From positions 62,001-126,000 of the forward strand of contig NZ_JBHSFQ010000017.1 in NCBI RefSeq assembly GCF_042653925.1: a stretch of 64,000 nucleotides of DNA, in the 5' to 3' direction. Positions within the stretch are counted from its first letter, which is position 1. Every line of letters starts with the position of its first letter. Shown here one piece after another: positions 27,167 through 34,854 of this stretch. The notes under the pieces are model-generated. The model did not search any database and was not told where the DNA came from. It saw only the letters and a program-made list of their open reading frames with translations. The translations under genes were made by a program, and so were the position numbers. This DNA is from Nocardiopsis_B mangrovi (GTDB taxonomy: Bacteria > Actinomycetota > Actinomycetes > Streptosporangiales > Streptosporangiaceae).

Positions 27167-28375
27167 TCACCCCACGGTCATCGTCGCGTTGAAGCATCCC
27201 GTCTCGGGATGCCCTCCCAGAGCGATGAAGCTGGACAGGGTCAGCATCGCGATCCGTCCGCTCTCACCGTTCCCGCCGGTTTCGCAGGCGGCGCAGCGGT
27301 CGCAGAAGTGACCGGTGGCCGCGGCGCAGTCCACCACGGCCAGCGCACCCGATTCCCCGGTGCAGTCGTTGCGCAGGGCGAAGGAGGTCCCGCGCGACAT
27401 CAGGGGGAGGGCGAGGCAGGGGTCGGTGTCGTCGCAGCGGGGCTCGCCACAGGCGCCCGGCTCCAGAGCGGGGTAGGCGGCGCCGGAGAGCCGCGCACGG
27501 GGGTCCTCGTGGGTGGCCGCCCCGTCGACGGGGTCGTACCAGCCGACCGGCCCGGATATGCGGCGGGTGGAGACCGCCGCTGCCGGGGGGAGCGGTTGCA
27601 GCCGCCGCCACCAGGGGCGGCGGTCGGGCCGGGGGTCCCCGGCCCGTTCCAGCCGGACGGCGCGCATGCCCGCAACGGGACCCGACCGCCCGGGTTCGGC
27701 CGGCGGACCGGCGGGCGGGGAAGGATCGGGCGACGCCGCGGTGGCCGGATCTGCGGGGTCGACGGGCCCCACAGGGTCGGGGAGGGCCGCGCCGGACGGC
27801 GTGTGGGCGCCGCGGCGCCGGCCGCGGGGGCGCGGGGGCGCGTCCCACACGGGGAAGGGCGGCTGGGTGGTCGCGGGGACGAGCGCCCGCAGCGCGCCGT
27901 CGTCCCACACGCCCACGGCGTCGAACAGGTAGCCGGGTTCCAGCACGGGGTGGCGCACGCCGATGCGGCCGGAGGCCCGGTAGGGGATCTCGACGCCGCG
28001 GTGCGGGCGGCCGTGACCGGGGTCGATGTCGAGCGTCGTGTCGCCGGAACGTGCGGCGATCACGCCGGTGACCCGGGCGATCCGGGCCCAGACGCGTTCG
28101 GCGACCCAGCGCCCGCCGGGGCGCAGCCGGACGATGACGTCGTCGCCCGCGCGCAGGTCGGCGACGCCCGCCTCGCGTCCGCACCAGAACGTGGTGGAGG
28201 CGTCGATCAGGAACCGCTCCTCGCCGTGCGGCGTGGCCACGCACAGAAGGCCGGGGGTGGCGTCGACGACCGCGCCGCGCGCGGTGCGCGCCCAGGCGTC
28301 ATCGGGTTCGGGGGCGGCGGCGTCGCCGAGCAGGGCCGCGGTGAACCTCCAGCGGTCCCCCACATCTGCCGACAT
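27167..28375 (-). CDS. Protein with beta-rich N-terminus and Cys-rich C-terminal domain, paired with MauE-like gene
   Basis: The 402-residue product has an OB-like, beta-rich first half (LLCVATPHGEERFLIDASTT, AGDDVIVRLRPGGRW) and a proline-rich linker. Its C-terminal domain of about 110 residues contains nine cysteines (GACGEPRCDDTDPC, NDCTGESG, VVDCAAATGHFCDRCAACE, GCFNAT). The spacing and the ending GCFNATMTVG recall the disulfide-laden methylamine dehydrogenase light chain, but no tryptophan pair for a TTQ cofactor is evident. I see no signal peptide, so how the Cys-rich part reaches an oxidising compartment is unclear. The ATG at 28375 has CGGAGG eight bases upstream. It is the first gene of a two-gene operon. 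Confidence 0.65.
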   Translation of the reverse strand: MSADVGDRWRFTAALLGDAAAPEPDDAWARTARGAVVDATPGLLCVATPHGEERFLIDASTTFWCGREAGVADLRAGDDVIVRLRPGGRWVAERVWARIARVTGVIAARSGDTTLDIDPGHGRPHRGVEIPYRASGRIGVRHPVLEPGYLFDAVGVWDDGALRALVPATTQPPFPVWDAPPRPRGRRRGAHTPSGAALPDPVGPVDPADPATAASPDPSPPAGPPAEPGRSGPVAGMRAVRLERAGDPRPDRRPWWRRLQPLPPAAAVSTRRISGPVGWYDPVDGAATHEDPRARLSGAAYPALEPGACGEPRCDDTDPCLALPLMSRGTSFALRNDCTGESGALAVVDCAAATGHFCDRCAACETGGNGESGRIAMLTLSSFIALGGHPETGCFNATMTVG

Positions 28376-28792
28376 CACACAACCTCCGCCCCTGTGTCCC
28401 CATCCATTCTCACGCCGCCGGCGCCCGCTCGCTCGCCACACGCCGCGCGGCCGGGAATCTTGTCGGCCCGCGCTACGCCGGGCCCGTCCCCCACGGCCGC
28501 CCGCGGGATGCGGGCGGAGCGGCCCTGGGAAAAATGCCGACCGAAAAGAACGGACGAAACACCCGGGAGCGGACAGGAGCGAAATACCACGCCCACACCG
28601 AAGATCACCCGAAATCGCCTGTGGCCACTGATGTTCGGATTACTGCCGATCGCCGGGTTTGTCGGACCGTGGCCCGGGGCAGCCCTCACGATTACACCCC
28701 GCGTGCAACAGTGAGAACCCAGATACGGCTGTGATCGAGGGCACGTTCCGCAGTCCGCGCCGCCGCGCGGACGCATCCGGGTCGGTGATCAT
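28376..28792. other. Divergent promoter region
   Basis: These 417 bases separate the leftward Cys-rich gene from the rightward SigE-family gene. The middle (28520-28720) is lower in GC than its surroundings and has no open frame with a ribosome site. Both promoters should be here; I could not assign them. Confidence 0.45.
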
Positions 28793-29311
28793 GTGGCGGA
28801 CACAATCGGAGGCCCCAGGCACGAGGAGTTCTCGACCTACGTCGCCGCACGCGGCCCGGCGCTGCTGCGCATGGCCCAGGGCATCACGGGCAACCGCTCC
28901 GACGCCGAAGACCTCCTCCAAGCCGCACTGATCAAGACGTTCTTCGCCTGGGACCGCATCGCCAACCCCAAGGCGCGTGACGGCTACGTGCGGCGCGCGA
29001 TGGTCAACACCCAGATCTCCGAGTGGCGCCGGCAGCGGCTCACCGTCCACCCCACCGACGACATCCCCGAGCAGCGCGTGGACGACCCCACCTGGAAGAG
29101 CGACCTCGCCGACGTCGTCCACCGCGCCGTCGACCGGCTCCCCGAACGCCAGCGCGCCACCGTCCTGCTGCGCTACTACGAGGACATGACCGAGGCCCAG
29201 ATCGCCGACCGCATGGGCGTCACGATCGGCACGGTGAAGAGCACCCTCTCCCGAGCGGTCGCCAAACTCCGCCTCGACGCCGACCTCACCATCGAACGCA
29301 CCACCTCCTGA
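28793..29311 (+). CDS. SigE-family ECF sigma factor
   Basis: The 172-residue product is a compact ECF sigma factor of the actinobacterial SigE family (named after Streptomyces). Region 2 covers about residues 10-80 (LLRMAQGITGNRSDAEDLLQ, YVRRAMVNTQISEWRR) and region 4 about 105-165 (LPERQRATVLLRYYEDMTEA, GVTIGTVKSTLSRAVAKL). No anti-sigma gene follows, which is normal for this family. The start I give is the GTG at 28793; there is no clear ribosome site, and an overlapping ATG two bases upstream is out of frame, so a leaderless transcript is possible. A tRNA gene lies 62 bases downstream. Confidence 0.88.
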   Translation: MADTIGGPRHEEFSTYVAARGPALLRMAQGITGNRSDAEDLLQAALIKTFFAWDRIANPKARDGYVRRAMVNTQISEWRRQRLTVHPTDDIPEQRVDDPTWKSDLADVVHRAVDRLPERQRATVLLRYYEDMTEAQIADRMGVTIGTVKSTLSRAVAKLRLDADLTIERTTS

Positions 29312-29332
29312 CTCCCCCGACCCGCCTCCGTT

Positions 29333-29362
29333 TTGCACGCGCACCCCCGGGCTGGGTACTCT
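29333..29362 (+). promoter_or_regulatory. tRNA-Ser promoter
   Basis: TTGCAC (29333-29338) and TACTCT (29357-29362) are separated by 18 bases and lie directly before the tRNA gene, with the -10 element about 11 bases from its first base. The -10 hexamer also falls in a small GGCTGGG/CCCAGCC hairpin. Confidence 0.55.
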
Positions 29363-29373
29363 TATCCCAGCCA

Positions 29374-29462
29374 GGAGGATTCGCCTAGTCCGGTCTATGG
29401 CGCCGCACTGCTAATGCGGTTTCGGGGCAACTCGATCCGGGGTTCAAATCCCCGATCCTCCG
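29374..29462 (+). tRNA. tRNA-Ser(GCU)
   Basis: The acceptor arms GGAGGAT and ATCCTCC pair perfectly and are followed by discriminator G. The anticodon loop CTGCTAA gives anticodon GCT, which reads AGC/AGU serine codons. The long variable arm (TTCGGGGCAACTCGA region) and the T-arm GGGGTTCAAATCCCC confirm a class II serine tRNA. The 3' CCA is not encoded. Confidence 0.95.
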
Positions 29463-29467
29463 CAGGT

Positions 29468-29504
29468 CAGAAGGGGTTCCGTGCATCGCGCGGGGCCCCT
29501 TCTG
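29468..29504 (+). terminator. tRNA terminator hairpin
   Basis: CAGAAGGGG (29468-29476) pairs with CCCCTTCTG (29496-29504), five bases after the mature tRNA end. Confidence 0.75.
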
Positions 29505-29697
29505 CGTGCCGTGGTCGCATCTCCGGTCGCCCTCGCCTCCGCGACCGCGCCGTTCCGCCCGTCCCGGGGGCGGCCGGCAGGCGGGCCTACGCGGGGTGAC
29601 CCCGGGGCGGCGCCGGGCGGCCCTGCTCCGCCGGACCGCCTGGCGGCCGCCGCCATCGGCGCGCGGACCGCGATTCCGCGACCACTACACTTCCCCG

Positions 29698-30852
29698 GTG
29701 GACGATTTCCGGCGAATCACCGAGCTGTGGCACAGGATCGACGTCACGCTCAGGGATCTCCCGCTGGGGTTGGTGATCCTCGCCGCGTCACTCCTGATGG
29801 AGCCCTACGGGACCGGAACCCAGCTCGGCGCGCTGCCGACGCGGCCGCTCGACTCGCTGGCCGTCGTCGCGGCCGCCATGCAATGCCTCCCGCTCGCCCT
29901 GCGCCGGCGGTGGCCGATCGTCTGCCTCACCGTGGTGTTCCTGGGCTTCTCCCTCGACCAGCTGCGCGGCTACCACCTGTTCGCGGGCACCACGCTGCCC
30001 ATCGCGCTGCTGAGCACGGCGGCCCACCTGGAACGGTACCGGCGTACCACCGCGGTGGTGTTCTCCGTGGCCTTCGTGCCGCTGGCGGTCGTGATCTGGC
30101 TGCTCGAACCCGGTTACCCGCCGGCCGAGTTCGTGATCTTCTACCTGGCGCTGGCCTTCGTGTGGGGGATCGGGTCGTGGCTGCGCTCCACCCGGCTCGC
30201 GGAGGCCGAGCACCGCCGCCGCGTCGCCGCCGAGACCCGGGCCGCCGAACGCACCCGCATCGCCCGCGAACTCCACGACGTCGTGACCCACCACGTGACC
30301 GCGATGGTCGTTCAGACGGAGGCGGCACGCTATCTCACCGCTTCGCCCGATCGCCTCGACCAGACCCTGACCGCGGTCACCGACACCGGGCGGCGGGCCA
30401 TCACCGACCTGCGCCACCTGCTGGACCTGCTCAACCCCGACCACGGCACCGAGGCGAGGACACCGTCGCGCGGCGAGGTCAGCACCCTCGTGGAGCAGAC
30501 GCGCCAGGCCGGGCAGCCGGTGGAGTTCGCCGAAGAGGGCACGGCGGCGCAGTCCGGCGGCAGCGCGGAACTCGTGGCCTACCGGGTCGTGCAGGAGGCC
30601 CTGACCAACGCCCTCAAGTACGCCAACGGCAGCCGCACCGCGGTCCGGGTGCACCACAGCGAACAGGAGATCACCGTGGAGGTCCGCACCGACGGCTCCG
30701 GATCGAAGACGGCGTCCCCCGGCGGGAGCGGGCGGGGGCTCGCCGGCCTCCGCGAACGGGTCGACATCCTGGGCGGCGACTTCAGCGCCGGCCGGGAGGG
30801 GGGCGGCGGCTTCACCGTGCGGGCGCGCATACCCGCGGGGAACCCCTCATGA
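29698..30852 (+). CDS. NarL-type sensor histidine kinase
   Basis: The 384-residue kinase has about five membrane helices in residues 20-165 and almost no extracellular loop, so it probably senses a membrane-associated signal. The HisKA_3 dimerisation motif RTRIARELHDVVTHHVTAMV carries the phosphorylated histidine at position 193. The ATPase half has VVQEALTNALKYANGS (N-box) and GRGLAGLRERVDILGGDF (G-box). The central D-box is altered, with VRTDGSGS where most members have VxDxG. The GTG at 29698 has a weak ribosome site. The stop overlaps the start of the response regulator by four bases (ATGA), so the pair is coupled. Confidence 0.92.
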   Translation: MDDFRRITELWHRIDVTLRDLPLGLVILAASLLMEPYGTGTQLGALPTRPLDSLAVVAAAMQCLPLALRRRWPIVCLTVVFLGFSLDQLRGYHLFAGTTLPIALLSTAAHLERYRRTTAVVFSVAFVPLAVVIWLLEPGYPPAEFVIFYLALAFVWGIGSWLRSTRLAEAEHRRRVAAETRAAERTRIARELHDVVTHHVTAMVVQTEAARYLTASPDRLDQTLTAVTDTGRRAITDLRHLLDLLNPDHGTEARTPSRGEVSTLVEQTRQAGQPVEFAEEGTAAQSGGSAELVAYRVVQEALTNALKYANGSRTAVRVHHSEQEITVEVRTDGSGSKTASPGGSGRGLAGLRERVDILGGDFSAGREGGGGFTVRARIPAGNPS

Positions 30853-31508
30853 CCGCGCCGATCCGGGTCCTGGTCTGCGACGACCAGGTGCTGATCCGCA
30901 CCGGGCTGGTGACGATCATCGATGCCCAGCCCGACCTGGAGGTCGCGGGCGAGTGCGGTGACGGGCGGACCGCGGTCGACCTCGCCGGCCGGCTGCACCC
31001 GGACGTCGTGGTGATGGACATCCGCATGCCGGTGCTCGACGGCCTTGAGGCCACCCGCCTGCTGGCCGGTGCCGGGGTGGAGCAGCCGGTCAAGGTGCTC
31101 GTGGTGACGACGTTCAACCTGGACGAGTACGTCTACGAGGCGCTGCGCGCGGGGGCGAGCGGGTTCCTGCTGAAGGACGCGCCGCCGGCCCAGCTGCTGC
31201 ACGGCATCCGGACGGTGTCCACGGGCGCGGCGCTGCTGGACCCCGAGGTCACGCGTCAGCTCGTCGGCAAGTACGCCGCCCGGATCCGGCCCACCGAGGA
31301 CGCCCCGCACGAGAGCCCGCTGACCCCCCGGGAACTCGAGGTCCTGCGCCTCATCGCGGACGGCCGGTCCAACAGCGAGATCGCCGCCTCCCTCGTGATC
31401 AGCCAGGAGACCGTCAAGACCTTCGTGTCGCGCATCCTGACCAAGCTGGGCCTCCGCGACCGCGTCCAGGCGGTCGTCTACGCCTACCGCCGGGGCCTGG
31501 TGACCTGA
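30849..31508 (+). CDS. NarL/LuxR-family response regulator
   Basis: The 219-residue regulator has a receiver domain (VLVCDDQVLIRTGLV, phospho-acceptor Asp57 in VVMDIRMPVLDG, the conserved Lys in FLLKDAPP) and a LuxR helix-turn-helix at residues 155-215 (LTPRELEVLRLIADGRSNSE, ETVKTFVSRILTKLGLRDR). It is the partner of the histidine kinase just upstream; the ATG at 30849 overlaps the kinase stop. An inverted repeat at 31557-31583 ends the operon. Its targets are unknown; linked members in actinomycetes often control neighbouring exporters, but the next gene here is only a small membrane protein. Confidence 0.95.
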   Translation: MTAPIRVLVCDDQVLIRTGLVTIIDAQPDLEVAGECGDGRTAVDLAGRLHPDVVVMDIRMPVLDGLEATRLLAGAGVEQPVKVLVVTTFNLDEYVYEALRAGASGFLLKDAPPAQLLHGIRTVSTGAALLDPEVTRQLVGKYAARIRPTEDAPHESPLTPRELEVLRLIADGRSNSEIAASLVISQETVKTFVSRILTKLGLRDRVQAVVYAYRRGLVT

Positions 31509-31856
31509 CCCGCGACGACCGCGGGGACCGGCCCACGGGAGGCGGGCTCCCGGGGGCGGCCGGCCCGCCGCTCGGGCCGGCCGCGGAAATCGCCGTTCGC
31601 TTCGCGGGCAACGTGGTTCGGCCGCCCGGCCGCCGGCGCCGGCGTCGGCACGGCCCGACCCCGGTGCCGGTGCCGGGTGCCGCGGTCGGCCCCACCGCTC
31701 CTCCGCCTGCGCACGCGCCGACGATCGGATGCGTTCAGGGCCGGACCACCGACTTCCGTCGTAGTGGGAAGTGGTTCCGCGGGCCGACGCGCCGAGCAGG
31801 GGCGATTCCCTAGCGTTGAAAGCGACGCTGAACCCGAACGGAGGGAACTCCACACC
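31509..31856. other. Intergenic region with terminator hairpin
   Basis: The 348 bases after the response regulator contain no gene that I can support. The inverted repeat at 31557-31583 is the only clear structure, together with a short AGCGT/ACGCT hairpin near 31813-31830 close to the next gene's ribosome site. Confidence 0.5.
31557..31583 (+). terminator. Stem-loop after the two-component operon
   Basis: Arms CGGCCGGCCCG and CGGGCCGGCCG are perfectly complementary around a five-base loop, about 50 bases past the stop codon. Confidence 0.6.
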
Positions 31857-32108
31857 ATGATCGCCTTCGAATCCCTGCTCGACGACCCCGGCATGTTCCT
31901 GGGCGGGGCCGCACTGATCACGGCCGGCCTGTTCGTCGTCGCGTACTTCATCTTCATCATCGCCGCGTTCATCAGCAGCCTGACCTCCGAACTCGAGTTC
32001 GGTATGAAGCTGGTGTGGGCGCTGTTCATCATCTGCGCGCCGTTCCTCGGCGCCCTGTGCTGGTTCCTGATCGGAAAGAGGAACGCGGCCGTCACGGCGC
32101 GGTGGTGA
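31857..32108 (+). CDS. Small PLDc_N-type membrane protein
   Basis: The 83-residue protein has two membrane helices: FLGGAALITAGLFVVAYFIF and LVWALFIICAPFLGALCWFL. It ends with the short signature FLIGKRNAA. This is the layout of the phospholipase D N-terminal (PLDc_N) domain, which also exists as a stand-alone protein of unknown function in actinomycetes. The ATG at 31857 follows GGAGGGAA by nine bases. It is convergent with the formamidase-like gene 32 bases later. Confidence 0.75.
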   Translation: MIAFESLLDDPGMFLGGAALITAGLFVVAYFIFIIAAFISSLTSELEFGMKLVWALFIICAPFLGALCWFLIGKRNAAVTARW

Positions 32109-32140
32109 CGCCGCCCGAGCGGCTCGGCCGCCCGGAACCG

Positions 32141-33529
32141 TCACCGAGCCGGCGCCGGGGGCAGGGTGATGGAGGCGCAGATCCGTCGCCAGACGGGGGT
32201 GGCCGGGTCGATCACGTCGAAGTGGTCTCCGGGGCCTTCGATGACGGTCACGTGGTCGGCCGTGGCCGATGCGCGTGCGGCGTGGGCCCGGCTCATCTCC
32301 AAGAGGTCGGGGTCGTCGCCCGTGCAGCAGACCACCAGCTGCGGGACGCCGAGCGGCAGCCGGTGGGTGGGTGAGGCGGCGGCGTAGACGTCCGGGAGGG
32401 CGTCGTGACGGCCGCCGAGTGCGCTCGACACCGCGCCCTCGCTGAGCCACCGCCGGTCGCCCAGTGGCAGATCGAGGACGCCGGCGAGAGCGACGGCGAG
32501 CGCCGGACGCACCCGTGCCGCCGCCCGAGCCCGTGCCGGTGCCGGTGTAGGGGTCGGCGCCACAGCCGGGGATCCGGGGTGCGGCGCGGCCGTGAGGGCG
32601 GGGCCGGGGGCCGGTGCGGCGCCTGCGCGCGGGTCGGTCGCCGCGTCCGCTGCCGCGCGGAGGGCCAGTTGGGCGCCTGCCGAATGGCCGAGGACGACCA
32701 CGCGCTCCAGGTCGAGCCGGCGTACCTCCGGGATCGTCGCGACGGCGGACAGCGCCGTGGCGACGTCGGCCGTCGTGGCGGCCCACCCGTGCTCGTCGGG
32801 TCGGCGGTACTCGATGTTCCACGTCGCATGGCCCCGGGCCGTGAGGTCGGTCGCCGCGGCGTCCATGAGGTCGGCCGCCCACCGCGAACGCCAGTACCCG
32901 CCGTGGACGAGCACCGCGACGGGGAACGGTCCGTCGCCCTCCGGCATGCGCAGCTCCGCGCGTTGCTCCGGGTGGTCGCCGTAGGCGTGCGTCGCAGCGG
33001 GGTGGAAGCGGCGGTGGTACCAGCTCTCGACGGCGAAGCGCAGGCCGTCGAGCCCGCGCCCGCGAATGTGCGCCACGACCTCGGGGGACGGATCGGGCGG
33101 GCACGGGCCGAAGTCGACCCGGATCACACCGGCTCCCCAGTGCGGGGGCGCGCCTTCCGGTCCGGGAACCACGATGGCCACCATGGCCACCGCGTTCGCG
33201 TCCTGTTCCACTGCCGCGCCCGTTGCCGCTTCCACCTCCGCGCGCGTTCCCGCGTCCGTTCCCGGCTTCGCCCCCGCGGTCGTGTTCGCGCCAGTCTCCG
33301 CGGTCGCGGCCGGGGCCGCCTCCGTGTGCGCACCCGATCCCGTGGCGGCCCCGGCCGACCGGATGAGGCGGTGCATCTCGTCGGCGGAGGCGGGGAAGAC
33401 CGGCTCACCGGCCAGGCCCCTGGCGCGCAGGGCGCGTTCGGTGATCTCACGCGCGGTCTGCTCGTGCGTGAGCGCGCCCGGTGCGATGACGATGAGCGGC
33501 CCGCGGCCGCACTCAGGGGTGGGGTTCAC
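32141..33529 (-). CDS. Probable kynurenine formamidase with an extra N-terminal domain
   Basis: The C-terminal 300 residues are an alpha/beta hydrolase with PVAVLVHGGYW (oxyanion hole; HGGxW is the formamidase/AFMID pattern), VVVLGHSAGAQLAL (nucleophile serine) and EGPGDHFDVIDP (catalytic His). Beside the dioxygenase and kynureninase genes this fits removal of formate from N-formylkynurenine. The first 130 residues form a second module (LIVIAPGALTHEQTAREITE) followed by an Ala/Thr/Gly/Glu-rich stretch; a second Pro/Ala insert of about 45 residues interrupts the hydrolase between the nucleophile and the acid/His parts. At 462 residues it is far longer than usual formamidases. The GTG at 33529 overlaps the stop of the LysR gene by four bases (GTGA). 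Confidence 0.7.
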   Translation of the reverse strand: MNPTPECGRGPLIVIAPGALTHEQTAREITERALRARGLAGEPVFPASADEMHRLIRSAGAATGSGAHTEAAPAATAETGANTTAGAKPGTDAGTRAEVEAATGAAVEQDANAVAMVAIVVPGPEGAPPHWGAGVIRVDFGPCPPDPSPEVVAHIRGRGLDGLRFAVESWYHRRFHPAATHAYGDHPEQRAELRMPEGDGPFPVAVLVHGGYWRSRWAADLMDAAATDLTARGHATWNIEYRRPDEHGWAATTADVATALSAVATIPEVRRLDLERVVVLGHSAGAQLALRAAADAATDPRAGAAPAPGPALTAAPHPGSPAVAPTPTPAPARARAAARVRPALAVALAGVLDLPLGDRRWLSEGAVSSALGGRHDALPDVYAAASPTHRLPLGVPQLVVCCTGDDPDLLEMSRAHAARASATADHVTVIEGPGDHFDVIDPATPVWRRICASITLPPAPAR

Positions 33530-34476
33530 GGCCGGGGCTCCTGTCTTTGAAGGCGCGGGGTGGACGCGGTGGACGGGCTGTGGGCCGGGGGCAGCTCGGC
33601 GATGAGGGCGTTGACGAAATCGGGGATCCGCGGATCGTGGCGGCGGCCGATCATGGTCTGGATCTGGGCGCGGCGCTGCTCGAAGATGGGGTGGTCCAGC
33701 CGGACGTGCACGACGCCCTCGATCGGCCGGTTGCGGGCACCGAGCTCGCTGGTGATCGCGACCCCGCCGCCGGACCTGGCGAACTCGTAGACCGCCGCGG
33801 CGCGGTCGCATTCGAGGACGGTGTGGAAGTCGAGCCGCTCGATCCGCGTGGCGGCGTCGAACAGCTCGCGCTGGCTCGCCCCCTCGGCGGAGAGCGCGAG
33901 CGGGTACCCGCAGAGTTCGGCGAGGCCGACGTGCGGACGCTCCGCCAGCGGGTGCCCGGGCGGCACCACCGCGTACACCGGCATGACCGCCGAATACTCG
34001 ACCCGGACCGTCGACTGGTCGCCGATCGCGTAGGTGGCGCCGATGTCGGCCGACCCCTCGGCCACGCGGCGCGTCGCCTCCTCGCGGCCCACCACGTCCA
34101 GCCGGAAGCCGATCGTGCTGTGCGTCCCGCGCAGCTTGGCCATCGCGTGCGGGACCACGCGGTAGGCGAACCCCTCGGTGCACGCAACGGTGATGGTGCG
34201 CGGTTCCGCGGTGTCGATGCCGCGCATCTCGGCGAGCAGCACCGACGTCTCCATCTCGTTGCGCCGGACGTGCACGAGCAGCCGGTGGCCCGCCTCGGTG
34301 AGCGTCATGCCGCGGGTGTGCCGCTCGAACAGGGCGACGCCGATCTCGGCCTCCAGCTTCGCGATCTGCCGGCTGATGGCGGAGGGGGCGATGAGGTGGG
34401 CGGCGGCGGCCTCGGTGATCGACCCGGTGCGGGCGACCTCCCGGAAGTAGGTCAGGGCCGGAGGCGTCAGCGGCAT
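33526..34476 (-). CDS. LysR-family regulator of the kynurenine locus
   Basis: The 316-residue protein has an N-terminal winged helix (LTYFREVARTGSITEAAAAH, APSAISRQIAKLEAEIGVAL, LTEAGHRLL) and a LysR effector domain of the periplasmic-binding fold (ITVACTEGFAYRVVPHAM, VVPPGHPLAERPHVGLAEL). It is divergent from the M20 peptidase gene and reads into the formamidase-like gene with a four-base overlap. The usual LysR logic predicts that it controls the divergent genes, with kynurenine or a related compound as effector; this is inference from position. The ATG at 34476 is preceded by AGAGGTG; the frame is open far upstream through repetitive DNA without a ribosome site. Confidence 0.88.
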   Translation of the reverse strand: MPLTPPALTYFREVARTGSITEAAAAHLIAPSAISRQIAKLEAEIGVALFERHTRGMTLTEAGHRLLVHVRRNEMETSVLLAEMRGIDTAEPRTITVACTEGFAYRVVPHAMAKLRGTHSTIGFRLDVVGREEATRRVAEGSADIGATYAIGDQSTVRVEYSAVMPVYAVVPPGHPLAERPHVGLAELCGYPLALSAEGASQRELFDAATRIERLDFHTVLECDRAAAVYEFARSGGGVAITSELGARNRPIEGVVHVRLDHPIFEQRRAQIQTMIGRRHDPRIPDFVNALIAELPPAHSPSTASTPRLQRQEPRP

Positions 34477-34854
34477 GGACGACACCTCTTCTGCGGCGCC
34501 GCGGGTGCGGGCCCGGCCCGGCCCGATCGGCGTCCCTCGCGCGACGGCCCGGAGGCGACCCGGCCGCCGCATGGCCGACGGCCCCCGGACGTCGGCACGG
34601 ACGCCGGCCCGACCCCGCATGCCCGACGGCCCCCGGATGACGGCGCGGGCTCGGGCCGTCCCCGGCCCGATCGGCACCCCCCGGATGACGGCACCGATGC
34701 GGGCCCGGCCCCGCATGGCCGATACCCGCCAAACGACACACGAGGTCGACATGCCTTTTCGGCAACGCCATCGACGAAAATCGGCATTGGTACCCGAGAG
34801 GCCCACGGGGTTAGTCTCATGCGGCAAATGTAGCCGCAACCGAGAGCAGCCCCC
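34477..34854. repeat. Divergent promoter region with degenerate tandem repeats
   Basis: The 378 bases between the LysR gene and the M20 peptidase gene are filled from about 34510 to 34730 with imperfect copies of a module containing CCCCGCATGSCCGAYGGCC and CCCCCGGAYGACGGC, spaced 40-65 bases apart, plus CCCGGCCCGATCGGC twice. They keep a frame open but have no ribosome site. The last 100 bases (34735-34854) are AT-richer and should carry the peptidase promoter. Confidence 0.65.

Noticed and set aside
28534..28734. A 66-codon ORF in the divergent region before the SigE-family gene
   Set aside because: It lacks a ribosome site and has a composition expected from random sequence.
29374..29462. 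tRNA-Ser as attachment site of an integrated island
   Set aside because: No integrase, excisionase or duplicated tRNA end was seen on either side, and flanking genes are ordinary chromosomal regulators.
32141..33529. Frameshift or fusion artefact in the long formamidase-like gene
   Set aside because: The frame is continuous, codon bias is steady, and the low-complexity inserts keep the frame; I therefore annotate one gene with unusual inserts.
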